NCBI GenBank assembly: GCA_029582165.1
Contig: CM055868.1
Span: 25,326,891-25,390,890, forward strand
Direction: 5' to 3'
Length of the DNA stretch: 64,000 nucleotides
Source: Portulaca oleracea
Taxonomy: Eukaryota > Streptophyta > Magnoliopsida > Caryophyllales > Portulacaceae
The position numbers were made by a program, and so were the translations under genes. Positions 36,089 through 46,330 of the stretch are shown here, in pieces; the first letter of the stretch is position 1; every line of letters starts with the position of its first letter. The notes below the pieces were generated by a model. The model was given only the letters and a program-made list of their open reading frames with translations, was not told the origin of the DNA and did no database searches.

Positions 36089-36506
36089 CTTCCCCTCTCA
36101 GGCCACTCTGCCATCAACTCGCCGGAATCCCCATCCTCCGTCGCCGATCTCCCTCTTCGGTAACCTCCTCTGCCTCCTCTATCTTTTACTCCCTCTCCCT
36201 CTATTGTTGTTGTAAACTCAGAACTATCCTGCTCAAACCTAGATCCACTTCCTTTTCCATCATCCTCCACCACTGATTCCGAACGATTCTTACTGGAACC
36301 ATCGCCGAAAACCCTAGCTTTGCCGAACCCCCTCTCGCCCAACCACCTTCGACCCTCCTCTCTGCCCAAAAACCGAACCCATCTCCTCCCTCGACACCCA
36401 CAATTCCGGGTTCACAAGCGGGTGAAAGAGCATCAAACCAGGCACCCGAGGGTCATTCATCACTGAATTTGGGGTTTTCCATCTTGAAAGTTCTGGGGGT
36501 GGTTCG
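36089..36506 (-). other. Internal cargo of MULE 1, possible captured gene fragment
   Basis: Non-TIR sequence on the left arm only. The minus strand has an open stretch (around 36500-36314) with protein-like text, TPNSVMNDPRVPGLMLFHPLVNPELW, whose composition is unlike the simple-repeat arms. I do not recognise a family. It may be host sequence picked up by the transposon. Confidence 0.35.
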
Positions 36507-37871
36507 TGATGGAGACCATCCAGCAAGTCCAGTAGCAGATCAAGCATCACCAACAGCAGCAGACCAGGACTATGGAGATGATTCAGCAACAGCAGTAGCT
36601 CGAGTAGCTTCCACATCATCTTCATCACCCAAGGAGGTTACACCAGCAACTTCAGCGCCAACATTGTCAGCAGCAAGCCTTGCTGTGCCAAACTCAGCAG
36701 TTGTTAGAGCAATTCCAGCAGAAACAATAGGCTTCCATCCTCAGCAGCAGATCAAGATACTTCAGCAGCCACCAGCCCATCAACATCATCCATCCAGGCT
36801 TGCTACACCTTAGTAAGGTAAGTCCTGGCCAGCACAACCATCCATCCCACCAGCATTGGCCATTCAGGTCAAATTCAGTTCCCAACAAAACCAGTACAAG
36901 CAAACATCTTTCTCAATTTTGTATCTCTGGATTGAGTGAGATTCAGCCCAAAGTCCCGAGGAGATTTTTGTTCCTTGACATGCAATTTTCAAGTCCCAAG
37001 CAAGTTCCAGCATGTTCAAGCAAGGAGGCCATAAGTTACAAGCACCAGAACAAGCAACCCCGCCATGGTTGTTTGTTATCAGTTTTTCCAGAACCTTAGT
37101 TCGGAGGCCAAGTTATTTTGTTCAGCTACAATGAGGATTATGTAAGTCTTTCCCAGCCTTCCTTACGTTGTTGGGATTACATCAAGCTTAAGAAAAGCCT
37201 GGGAAAGGTACTCTGGTAACTTAGAATTACCGCCCCAACTAGGAAAGGCCTTGATTGGTTAGAATTGCCAACCTTTGGGGTTTTGGTCCAATCAGAAGCC
37301 AGCTTTGTTTTCCTTTTTATTTTCAATTGTATCCGGATTGTATTAGTTAGTATAAGCTGTAATGTAATGTATTTGGTTTAGTTCAGCAGCTAGGTTATCA
37401 AGGAGATTAGCAGGTTACGTTAGTTAAGTGCCTCTAATCAAACTACTTAGGATTAGCTATATATAGTGATGTATCCAGCAGCTTGAAAACTAATCAGTGA
37501 TATTTTCAATAGCATTTTGAGTGTCTTAGCTGAGCCTCTCGCTTGTGAGTGTCAGCAAACTCTCATTTGGGTTGAATCTACTTCAGTATCTAGGAGTTCG
37601 CATTCCTAGTGGTGTGTGTAGAGCTTGATTGCTTCAGTGGTGGTGTGTGTGTACCTGTTGAGGTAACTATGTCCTTTGCCCGTGTGTTTATTCTGTGGTG
37701 TGTCTGAATGAGAGTGAATACAAGTTTATCCTTTTCATTTTCCATCGGTTTGCCATATAGTCCAGCGAATTGCATCCAATTAGCTTTGTTTGAAGTCATC
37801 TGTAGTGTGTGTGTTTCTGTGTGGTGTATTATAAGTTCAATACTTTGATCTCTGTGAGCTTGCATTCATCA
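36507..37871 (+). repeat. 5' LTR of plus-strand CRM-like element
   Basis: It aligns throughout with 41446-42811; in the first 60 bases I count about five differences, so the pair is clearly older than the LTRs at 48176 and 53492. The first 300 bp are CAG-rich and open in the frame that continues integrase in the 3' copy. Confidence 0.88.
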
Positions 37872-37874
37872 TCT

Positions 37875-37886
37875 TGGTATCAGAGT
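37875..37886 (+). promoter_or_regulatory. Primer-binding site, initiator-Met tRNA type
   Basis: TGGTATCAGAGT lies three bases inside the 5' LTR. It differs at the last base from the canonical TGGTATCAGAGC used by chromoviruses. Confidence 0.88.
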
Positions 37887-37926
37887 TGTGTTCTATCTTG
37901 GAGTGTGTTGTTTGTGATTATTTGAA

Positions 37927-38720
37927 ATGGCCGGAGCTAGTAGAACACCTCAGGCAGTCTTATAATAGACCTTGAATGAAAAAGAAGAAATGGAGCAAAA
38001 AATTAAATTTTTGAGTGACCAACTGCAGTATTATATGAGATTGCACATAACTGAGCTTAATAGGGAGACTGATGAAGAGTTGGAGGAAGGAGAAGGTGAG
38101 AATCCTTTTAGTAGGATAGGAAGAGGAGGTCGAGGTCCTAGGCCTATACACAGAAGGAGGAGATATGTTAGGAGAACACCAAGGATCAGTGAACCAGAGG
38201 AAAACAGTGAGAGTGAAAGGGAGGAAAGGAGGGAAGACAGGAGGATGGAGAAGTTAGATTTCAAGATTGATATACCTGAGTATGCAGGGGAGTTAGATCG
38301 TGATGTTTTTCTAGATTGGTTACAGACTGTGGAGAGGGTTTTTGACTTGAAAGAAGTTTCAGAAGAGAATAAGGTGAAGTTAGTAGCCTTAAAACTGAAA
38401 AAGTATGCTTCTACTTGGTGGACTAATCTGCAGAGAAAAAGAATGGAGATTGGTGAAGATAGGGTAAGCACTTGGGTTGAGATGAGATAGAAACTGAAAG
38501 AGAATTTCCTTCCAAACAACTATATGAAGGAGAACTACTCTAAGTTACAACATTTGGTGCAAGGAAACAAATCTGTGGAGGAATATACCAAAGATATTGA
38601 GCACTTGCTTTGGAAATGTAATATGCAAGAGAATGAGGAGCAAACTTATGTTAGGTACCTTGCAGGTTTGAATGACAATATCAAGAACCTTATTGTTGAG
38701 CCTACCCTTGATGTCCTTTT
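37927..38720 (+). pseudogene. CRM-like gag, truncated
   Basis: ATG 37927 opens MAGASRTPQAVL, then two stops. The same frame resumes at 37972 with a coiled-coil-like Gln/Glu segment, an Arg-rich stretch (RRRRYVRRTPR) and the gag core (LDFKIDIPEYAGELDRDVFLDWL, then KKYASTWWTNLQRKR). A TAG at 38488-38490 interrupts, and the frame continues with the NYSKLQHLVQGNKSVEEYT region. At about 38720 gag jumps directly into the linker before RT, losing the CCHC knuckle and protease seen at 51251-52435 in the relative. Confidence 0.85.
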
Positions 38721-39456
38721 GCCAGCTGAACAGCATGTGTTCAGTGAACAAAGTGGGATCATTCTGCTTGACATTGAAGAAGACCTACCCCCACAAAATG
38801 ACCACCCCTTATTTCAGCATATCCTAAACCAGTACCTACATGTCTTTCCTGAAGAAATGCCCCCAGGCCTACACCCTAAGAGAGACATACAACACAAGAT
38901 AGATCTTGTTCCAGGATCTGTTTTGCCAAATAAACCTGCTTATAGAATGACCCCAGCTGAAACAAATGAGATCCAAAGACAGGTTGATGAGTTACTGGAG
39001 AAGGGAATGATAAGGGAAAGCTCGAGCCCCTGTGCAGTACCCGCCTTATGGGTGCCTAAGAAGGATGGCAGTCAAAGAATATGCATTGACTATATAGCTA
39101 TTAACAAGATTACTGTTAAGTACAGGTACCCCATCCCAAGGCTTGAAGACATGCTAGATTAATTGCATGGCTTTGTGGTGTTTTCCAAGATTTATCTGAG
39201 AAGTGGCTATTACCAAATCAGGATTTGTGAAGGAGATGAATGGAAAACAGCTTTCAAGACTAAAGGATGGTTATTTGAGTGGTTAGTCATGCCCTTTGGC
39301 CTGACAAATGCACCATCCACATTCATGAGGCTGATGAACCAGGTTCTAAAGCCATTGATTGGTAAGTGTGTTGTTGTCTATTTTGATAACATACTTATTT
39401 ACATTCAATCTGAGATGGAGCATATTGACCACCTAAAGAGTGTGATGGAGATATAG
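38721..39456 (+). pseudogene. CRM-like reverse transcriptase with mutated active site
   Basis: In the gag frame, the pre-RT linker (FPEEMPPGLHPKRDIQHKIDL) leads to RT motifs: WVPKKDGSQRICIDY, then a TAG at 39160-39162, then [33 protein letters not shown] and the catalytic box YFDNILIY. The box should be YxDD; the second aspartate is Asn here, which would block metal binding even without the stops. A TAG at about 39454-39456 ends the open part. Confidence 0.85.
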
Positions 39457-40229
39457 AGCAGGGAGTAGTTGTATGGGAATCTGAAGAAGTGTCAGTTCTT
39501 TCCAAACCAAGTGTCTTTTCTTGGCTACATTGTGACGGCAGCAAAGATTCAGGGGATGAGGAAAAGGTGAAGGCAATCAGGGAGTGGCCTATTCCCAGTT
39601 CAATTCAGTAGATTAGAAGTTTTCATGGTTTAGCTTCATTTTACAGGAGGTTTGTGAGAAATTTTAGCACCATCCTAGCACCTATGACAGAGTTAGTGAA
39701 GGGCAAAAGTTTCTCCTAGGCACCAGCAGCACAGAGAGCATTTGAAGAGATCATGAGACAGCTTACATCAACATCAGTCCTGGCTTTACCAAGCTTCTCT
39801 AAGGTTTTTGAAGTAGAGTTTGATGCTTCAAGTGTTGGCATAGGAGCAGTTCTGACCCAGGAAGGCGACCTTGTTGCCTATTTCAGTGAAAAATTGAATG
39901 ATGCCAAGAGGGGATACAACACCCATGATAAAGAGTTTTATGCCATCATTAGAGCTCTTCAACACTAGAGACACTACCTAATTGGAGACGAGTTTATATT
40001 GCACAGTGATCATGAAGCCTTGACGTTCATTCAAGGACAACACAAACTCAACACCAGGCATGCTGCTTGGGTAGAGTTCATGCAGCAGTTCCATTTCATG
40101 ATCCACCATAAATCAGGGAAGCTGAACAAGGGAGCTGATGCTTTATCAAGGAGATATTTGTTTTTGCAGGTCTTAGATGCAAGGGTACTTGGCTTTGCGA
40201 AGTTGAAAGCCTTGTACAAGGAAGATGAG
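39457..40229 (+). pseudogene. CRM-like RT thumb and RNase H, multiply broken
   Basis: 39457-39750 is readable only piecewise (FFPNQVSFLGYIV, then YRRF-like text) with stops and shifts. 39753-39968 gives the RNase H core ([31 protein letters not shown]-type [13 protein letters not shown]). After a TAG at 39966-39968 the same frame continues with HSDHEALTFIQGQHKLNTRHAAWVEF and GADALSRRYL. Confidence 0.82.
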
Positions 40230-41445
40230 GATTTTGGTGAGATTTTTCAGAAGTGCCAGGGACACCCTCAGAGTCTATATCATATAGACCAAGGGTTTCT
40301 TTTCAAAGGAGCAAGATTATGTATACCCAAGAGTAGCTTCAGGGAGTTACTACTTTCAAAGGTCCATGGAGGATGCTTAGCAGGCCACTTTGGCATTGAG
40401 AAAACCTTCTCGTGCTGAAGGAGCATTACTGCTGGCTTAGAATGAGAAAAGATGTGGAGCATTGGGTGAAAAATTGTGCAATCTGTCAAGTAGCAAAGAG
40501 CCACAGCCTACCTTAAGGGTTGTGTACTCCATTACCAGTCCCTACAAGTCCATGGTAAGATGTTAGTTTGGATTTTATTGTTGGTATACCTAGATCACAA
40601 AGGGGAAAAGACTCGGTAATGGTGGTGGTAGACAGTTTCAGCAAGATGGCCCAATTTATTCCATGCCACACTACAAATGATGTAGTAAAAGTGGCAGAGC
40701 TATACTTTCAGGAAGTAGTGAGGCTTCATGGAGTCTCTAAGAGCATGGTGTCTGATAGGGATGCCAAACTTTTGATTCATTTCTGGGTGACTCTTTGGAA
40801 GAAGCCAGGGACAAGGCTCAAATACAGCACAGCATGCCATCCACAGACTGATGGACAAACAGAGGTGACCTACAGGACACTTGGAACTCTATTGAGATCA
40901 CTGATAAACACAAATAAAACAGGATGGGACACTCTTTTGCCACATGCTGAATTTGCATTCAATAGAGCCCCTTCAAAGGCAACTGGCCATTCCCCATTTC
41001 AGGTGGTATATGGGAGAAATCCTATCCTTCCTTTGGATTTATCCCCACTAACCAATTCTGTGAAGTTCAGTTATGAAGCAGGTACACATGCAGAGATGAT
41101 CAAGAAACTTCATCAGTAGGTTAGAGAGAAAATCATCAAATATTCTGAGCAGACAGCTACTTCAGCCAACAAGCACAGGAGAAAAATGGTTTTCCAGCCA
41201 AGAGATCTAGTGTGGATAGACCTAAGGAAGGACATGTTCCCAGCAAAGAGGAGACGCAAGTTAGTTGCAAGAGCAAATGGCCCATTTGAAGTATTGGAGA
41301 AAATAGGAGACAATGCCTACAAGTTGGATCTTTCATAGGACAATGGAAGGAGTGCCACCTTCAACATTGCAGATTTAAGGCCCTTTTTTCCAGAGCATGA
41401 AGACCTCCCAAGTTTGAGGACAAACTTTTCTCAACCTTGGGAGGA
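40230..41445 (+). pseudogene. CRM-like integrase, broken
   Basis: The finger region (VHGGCLAGHFGIEKTF ... HWVKNCAICQVAK) crosses a shift near 40.41 kb. The long stretch 40568-41119 carries the core: DFIVGIPRSQRGKDSVMVVVDSF, VSDRDAKLLIHFW and the PQTDGQTEVTYRTLG segment with the catalytic Glu. After TAG 41117-41119 the same frame continues through MVFQPRDLVWIDLR and NGPFEVLEKIGDNAY (GPY/F module) to a stop near 41336. It then stays open across the PPT into the LTR as far as 41875. No chromodomain is seen. Confidence 0.85.
41434..41445 (+). promoter_or_regulatory. Polypurine tract of plus-strand CRM-like element
   Basis: CCTTGGGAGGA-type purine run immediately before TGATGGAGACC at 41446. It overlaps the end of the integrase frame. 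Confidence 0.65.
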
Positions 41446-42811
41446 TGATGGAGACCATCCAACAAGTCCAGCAGCAGATCAAACATCACCAACAACAGCA
41501 GACCAGGAGTATGGAGATGATTCAGCAACAGCAACAGCTCGAACAGCTTCTACATCATCTTCATCACCCAAGGAGGCTACACCAGCAACTTCAGCACCAA
41601 CATTGTCAGCAGCAAGCCTTGTTGTGCCAAACTCAGCAGTTGTTGGAGTAATTTCAGCAGAAACAGCAGGCTTCCATCCTTTGCAGCAGATCAAAGATAC
41701 TTCAGCAGCCACCAGCCCATCAACATCATCCATCCAGGCTTGTTACACCTTAGTAAGGCAAGTCCTCGCCAGCACAGCCATCCATCCCACCAGCATTGAC
41801 CATTCAGGTCAAATCCAGTTCCCAGCAAAACCAGTCCAAGCAGGCATCTTTCTCAATTCTGTATCTCTGGTTTGAGTGAGATTCAGCTCAAAGTCCCTAG
41901 GAGATTTTTTTTCCTTGACATGCAGTTTTCAAGTCCCAAGCAAGTTCCAGCATGTTAAAGCAAGGAGGCCATAAGTTACAAGCACCAGAACAAGCAACCC
42001 CGCCATATTTGTTTGTTATCAATTTTTCCAGAACCTGAGTTCTGAGGCCAAGTTATTTTGTTCAGCTACAATGAGGGTTATTTAAGTCTTTTCCAGCCTT
42101 CCTTAAGCTGTTCAGATTACATACAGCTTAAGAAAAGCCCGAGAAAGTTACTGAGGTAACTTAGAATTACCCTCCCAGCTAGGCAAGGCCCTGATTGGTT
42201 AGGAATGCCAACCTTTGGGGTTTTGGTCCAATCAGAAGCCAACTTTGTTTTCCTTTTTATTTTCAACTGTATCCGGATTGTATTAGTTAGTATAAGTTGT
42301 AATGTAATGTATTCGGTTTAGTTCAGCAGCTAGGTTATCAGGGAGATTAGCAGGTTACTTTAATTAAGTGCCTCTAATCAAACTACTTAGGATTACCTAT
42401 ATATAGTGATGTATCCAGCAGCTTGAAAACTAATCAGTGATATTTTCAATAGCATTTTGAGTGCCTTAGTTCAGCCTCTCGTTTGTGAGTGTCAGCAAAC
42501 TCTCATTTGGGTTGAATCTACTTCAGTATCTAAAAGTTGGCATTCCTCGTGGTGTGTGTAGAGATTGATTGCTTCACTGGTGGTGTGTCTGTATCTACTG
42601 AGGTAACTAAATCCTTTTCCCTTGTGTTTATTCTGTGGTGTGTCTGTATCAGAGTGAATACAAGTTTATCCTTTTAATTTTCCATCGGTTTGCCATCCAG
42701 TCTAGCTAATTGCATCCAATTAGCTTTGTTTGAAGTCATATGTAATGTGTATGTTTCTGTGTGGTGTATTGTAAGTTCAATACTCTGATCTCTGTGAGCT
42801 TGCATACATCA
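41446..42811 (+). repeat. 3' LTR of plus-strand CRM-like element
   Basis: 1,366 bp partner of 36507-37871. Its first 430 bp continue the integrase frame as a Ser/Thr/Ala/Pro-rich tail of about 143 codons (ending 41875); another frame over 41445-41651 is Gln/His-rich because of CAG repeats. Confidence 0.88.
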
Positions 42812-43195
42812 GTTTGTCGGGGTTTTCTGGGTTTAATTTCGATGGAGGAGGAGAGAGAGAGGGGGAGGATTGAAGAAGATGAAGAAGTAAAAATGGGATC
42901 TGAGATTTTTAGAGAGAGAAAAAGTTTGTATTATTCAGAGCAACATAAGGTAAAGTTCGTATTATTTTTTTAGCTCAACGTGGATGACGTGGCAAAGTCA
43001 AAACAACCAGGCACGTGCCTCCGCCGCCACGTCAGACCGCCGCCGAGTCAAGTTAGTTTTAACTCGGTGGCGTGTTATTGGGGGCAACAGGGGGGTCAAA
43101 GTTCGTTTTATTCATCACTGAATCGAAAGTTCTTATTATTAAGTCTTTTATGGAAAAAAGTTCGTATTATTAGAATCCAATTTCCCAAAATAAAA

Positions 43196-44126
43196 TTAAA
43201 TCGATTTCGGGACAGATTCAGTTGGTGATAAAGAATGGGAGACTTTTCATTGTGTAGTCGTCTTTTAGATGAACCATTTGGGCTAGAAGTTTCCTAAGAT
43301 GTTAGCTTTCATAGGAATTTTGTGGATCGGCCTTTGGAAGTGTATAATTCAAGTAATGACCCAATTACCCAACGTAGGTCAGATCTTAACAAGTTTGAAT
43401 GTTGGTTGTTTTTGGGAACCTTAGGGTGTATTTTATGTCTCGAGGTCAACATAAGAGTTTTAGTAGACATCTCGAGGTTTCCAGAAAGTCTAAACCCAGA
43501 CCCATAGAGTGTCAGGAAGTCAAGTTATGGTGCTTGCAATGTGAGTGACGCAATCTGCCAGTTTTATGTTTCGTTAAATGTGTTGTTACATGAGAAATGT
43601 TGTTTAATTGTAATATGTTGATTATGTGGAATATATAGAGTAGGTTTAAAATATTAATTAATGAATGATGGGAACCTTATAGTGTTCCTAGAGGTGGGGT
43701 AGGTAGAAAGTAGATCGTGTTAACTCCGTATAATGTGTTGTTAATTATAGAAATTATTCTATTTTAGGCTCGAGCTAGTTCGCGTCATTAGTGAGCTCAA
43801 GTGTGTTCATTATTTTTAGTGAAGTGAAGATTATCAGGTAATGTCTATGCCCTAATCCCCAGTGGGATGTACTTTAAGTGTTTTTAATGTTTTCTAATAT
43901 GTTTGAGATTTGATCTCGAAGGGGACTTTTTCGTGGAGAATTTAGACTGTCTGTTTTGATTAATTGTTTGTGGTTATTTGATTATAAGTAGAGGAAATTG
44001 ATATTGTCTTTGATAAGTAGTTTTGATACTGGTTTTGATAACTTGGGTTGGATTTGAGTTGAGAACTGTAAGTTGAGATTTGCATAAGATACTAATAATT
44101 CAAAGTGAAACAATAAGCAGGTTTTG
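43196..44126. other. Body of the split TGTAACGCC-family LTR, right of MULE 1
   Basis: Non-coding. The part from about 43700 onward aligns in reverse complement with 56000-56640, including GATGTACTTTAAGTG/CACTTAAAGTGCATC near 43865 and 56450. Nothing gene-like is present. Confidence 0.6.
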
Positions 44127-44345
44127 ATGGCCTGTGGTAGGCGAATGTTCTTATGCCTGTGGTAGGCGAATGTTTTTATGCTTGTGGTAAGCGAATGTTC
44201 TGATAACTTGTCGTAGAAAAATGTGTTGATGCCTTTGGTAGACAAATGTGTTGATGCCTGTGGTAGGCAAATTTTAATGCTTATGATAGACGAATGTTTG
44301 ATGCCTGTGGTAGGCGAATGATTAATGTCTGTGGTAGGCGATGTA
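44127..44345. repeat. Tandem repeat inside the TGTAACGCC-family LTR
   Basis: About eight degenerate copies of GATGCCTGTGGTAGGCGAATGTT, each roughly 25-30 bp. The inverted relative retains about three copies (56030-56105). Confidence 0.8.
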
Positions 44346-44884
44346 TCAGTGATTCGATTATTTAGTTATTTTAAGGGATGTGGTATCCCACCCGCATAAT
44401 AAAATGAATGTGTTGGGTTGAGGAAAACAGCTGTAAGGGTTAAAGGTTTGTAAAATGGTTTGACTTGTTCCCTCTCCCTTAAATGAATTGAAATGAACTT
44501 TAACTTGTTTTGACATTTAGGGGTAGACGTTATTGAGTTTTCCCCCTCATGTTTGTCAATGTTTTGTTTTCAAGTGAAGATCTCTATGTTGGGGACGAGA
44601 ATTAGAAGTGAGGATGGCGTGCTTAGTTTTCGTTAATTAAGTTATATTTCAATAAGAAAGAATCAGAGTTAGTTAAGTTGAGTTATTTGATGTCATGATT
44701 TGAAGTTGTTTAGTTTGGTTTTAATTCGAAGAACAGTTGTTAGTCTTTCCTTCTTGCCTTGTATTCTTTCGAGGATACGACAGTAACGCCCAAATAAAAA
44801 AACAAAAGAGAGAGTCTTCCGCTGTTAACGTTAGTTTGACTTTGACTTTTCCATAATTGATTTTCCGGGGCGTTACAACAAGAG

Positions 44885-45262
44885 TCACGACCGTGAGGCC
44901 ATATTTCACGGCCGTGACCCCTCCAACCGAGTTGAAGCACTACCTGGCAGAACACACCTCACGGTCGTGACAACTCAATATCACGCCCCTAAGGTCTACA
45001 AATCCCTTTTTGCAGCATCCGTCCTGAATACATCTCACAACCGTGACTTCCTTGGTGTGTTCTAAAAATTGCTCAGGAGAAGCCTCACAGCCATGACCTT
45101 GCCTTACATGCCCGTGAGGTCCAGACGACCCTCACATCCAGCCTGAGGCAAAACACATGCCACGGTCGTGGCATCTAAGGGTTACGCCCGTAACCCCTAG
45201 AGAACAGCTTTTGGAACTTTCTCACGTCACGACCGTGAGCTAATGTATCATGTCCGTGATGC
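44885..45262. repeat. Array of short imperfect palindromes (TCACGRCCGTGA type)
   Basis: About eleven 12-14 bp dyads are scattered over 380 bp with unrelated spacers: for example GTCACGACCGTGAG, TTCACGGCCGTGAC, CTCACGGTCGTGAC, CCACGGTCGTGGC, GTTACGCCCGTAAC, GTCACGACCGTGAG. Spacers differ in length and sequence, so this is neither a tandem repeat nor a CRISPR array. It lies outside the solo LTR, just beyond its right flank. Confidence 0.75.
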
Positions 45263-46330
45263 TTCGTAAGCCTCTCTCACCCTCTGTCTCCTCTCAACCT
45301 CCTTTAGCGTAGTTTATATCTTGCATTTCCCATCTTTTGCATATTAGTTATGTTCCATTTGTTTTCCTTAACCTTTTTGTTTGTTTTCTCTTTTCGTGGA
45401 CTGAGCTTAGAGTTTTACACAATGAAGACCTTCTAGTAAGCTCGTTCAACCCTTATTTTATTTCTTTCCTTTTCTTCCTTTGATGTGTATACTTAACCTT
45501 CTGCATGCATGATTTTCCTTTTGGTGGAATCCTTTGTTGTTGGAGGCGTGAGTGGGCTCGGGTCACCACCTTTTGTGTTTTACTTGTTTGCTTTTATGTG
45601 TTTCTGACCTTGTTGAGATTCTTCCCTCACAATGAGGACATTGTGAAGTTTAAGTTGGGAGGGGGGGGAGTACACTGAACACCAACCCAATCTCGACGAA
45701 AAAAAGAAAAGACTTCTTGGATTTGAAGCGATGACTTAAGCCTACTTCTTAAGGGAGAACTGAATGACTTGCATGTCTTAAGCATATAACTAGCCTTCCT
45801 TCTGAGCCAGTGTGGGCTTCCTTCGCATAGCTCTCTCTCTCTAATACAAATGCCAAGCAAGTATCAAAGTCTTCTTTTGACTATGATAGGGCCCTGCAGT
45901 GGTAGAACTAGGCGTACTAATTGGAAACCGAACTTCTCTTATGATATTTCTCCAAACCCAAAGCTAATCCTTACTGTCCCTTGTAATGTAGGTGCTGACA
46001 CAATGTTAGACTTATAGCCCTGATGGGATAAAATAGGAGATTCAAGTGGAAAAAAAAACAGAAAAATTCAAGTGAAAATCCCTAAAAGTTTTCGTTCTTT
46101 TTCTTCTTTTGGGAGCAGTTTGTACTTTTCTCTATGCCTTAGCGATTTAGATAGTTGAGTTAGTCAGCCAAAAACAGTCATTATGTGCGTACCAAACCTA
46201 TCCGTTAGGTGTGTCTTTGATTTTGGATACCCATTTGACCCTTGCAAAGCGATAACCTTACAATAATTCACCTCGAATTTATTTTTGGAATTCTCTCGAC
46301 GTAGACAATCTTAGTTTTGGTTTCCAAATA
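45263..46330 (+). other. Older Athila-like non-coding sequence
   Basis: CAATGAGGACATTGTGAAGTTTAAGTTGGGAGGGGGG at 45631-45669 is the post-ORF2 motif pair seen in the two Athilas, so this is probably the 3' part of a plus-strand Athila. The rest has no gene I can identify. It lies upstream of an RT fragment, an order inconsistent with one intact element, so it is rearranged. Confidence 0.5.

Larger units (their letters stand above)
36507..42811 (+). mobile_element. Old CRM-like Ty3/gypsy chromovirus, plus strand
   Basis: LTRs of 1,365 and 1,366 bp start TGATGGAGACC and end CATCA. Flanks GTTCG (36502-36506) and GTTTG (42812-42816) are a target duplication with one C-to-T change. An initiator-Met-type primer site, gag, RT, RNase H, integrase and PPT follow in order. 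The gag end, zinc knuckle and protease are deleted at about 38720, and many stops and shifts are present. The pol text is close to that of the minus-strand element at 48176-54215. Integrase ends in a GPF module without a chromodomain and its frame runs into the LTR, both CRM-like traits. Confidence 0.85.
35722..43186. mobile_element. Mutator-like element (MULE) 1, split by a retrotransposon
   Basis: Perfect 9-bp target duplications AAAATAAAA (35713-35721 and 43187-43195) flank inverted repeats that start GGGAAATTGGATTCTAATAA at both ends and extend about 365 bp (35722-36088 against 42822-43186). A 9-bp duplication plus long inverted repeats defines Mutator-like elements. AATACGAACTTT recurs five times in the left arm, possibly as sub-terminal protein sites. 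No transposase is present. Without the nested retrotransposon the element is about 1.2 kb. Confidence 0.88.
35632..44877 (-). mobile_element. Solo LTR (TGTAACGCC family), minus strand, split by a Mutator-like element
   Basis: Read on the minus strand it starts TGTAACGCCCCGG (44877) and ends ...AAATGACA (35632). About 1.77 kb remain once the insertion 35722-43195 is removed. Five-base flanks ACAGG (35627-35631) and ACAAG (44878-44882) match at 4 of 5. No internal region adjoins, so it looks solo. A relative lies in opposite orientation at 46834-46919 and 55595-56640. It contains a tandem array with the unit GCCTGTGGTAGGCGAATG (44127-44345). TGTAACGCC-type starts occur in several Ty3/gypsy families; I do not assign a clade. 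Confidence 0.65.

Noticed and set aside
38031..38519. Minus-strand Ser/Leu-rich frame of 162 codons
   Set aside because: Antisense of the charged gag N-terminus of the CRM-like element.
41445..41651. Gln/His-rich frame (METIQQVQQQ-type) starting at the 3' LTR
   Set aside because: The competing frame is the continuation of integrase, and Gln runs follow from CAG repeats. It could be real if translated separately, but nothing supports a start.
44885..45262. Possible CRISPR-like array of palindromic repeats
   Set aside because: Repeat cores are only 12-14 bp, imperfect, irregularly spaced and in plant DNA with no cas genes.
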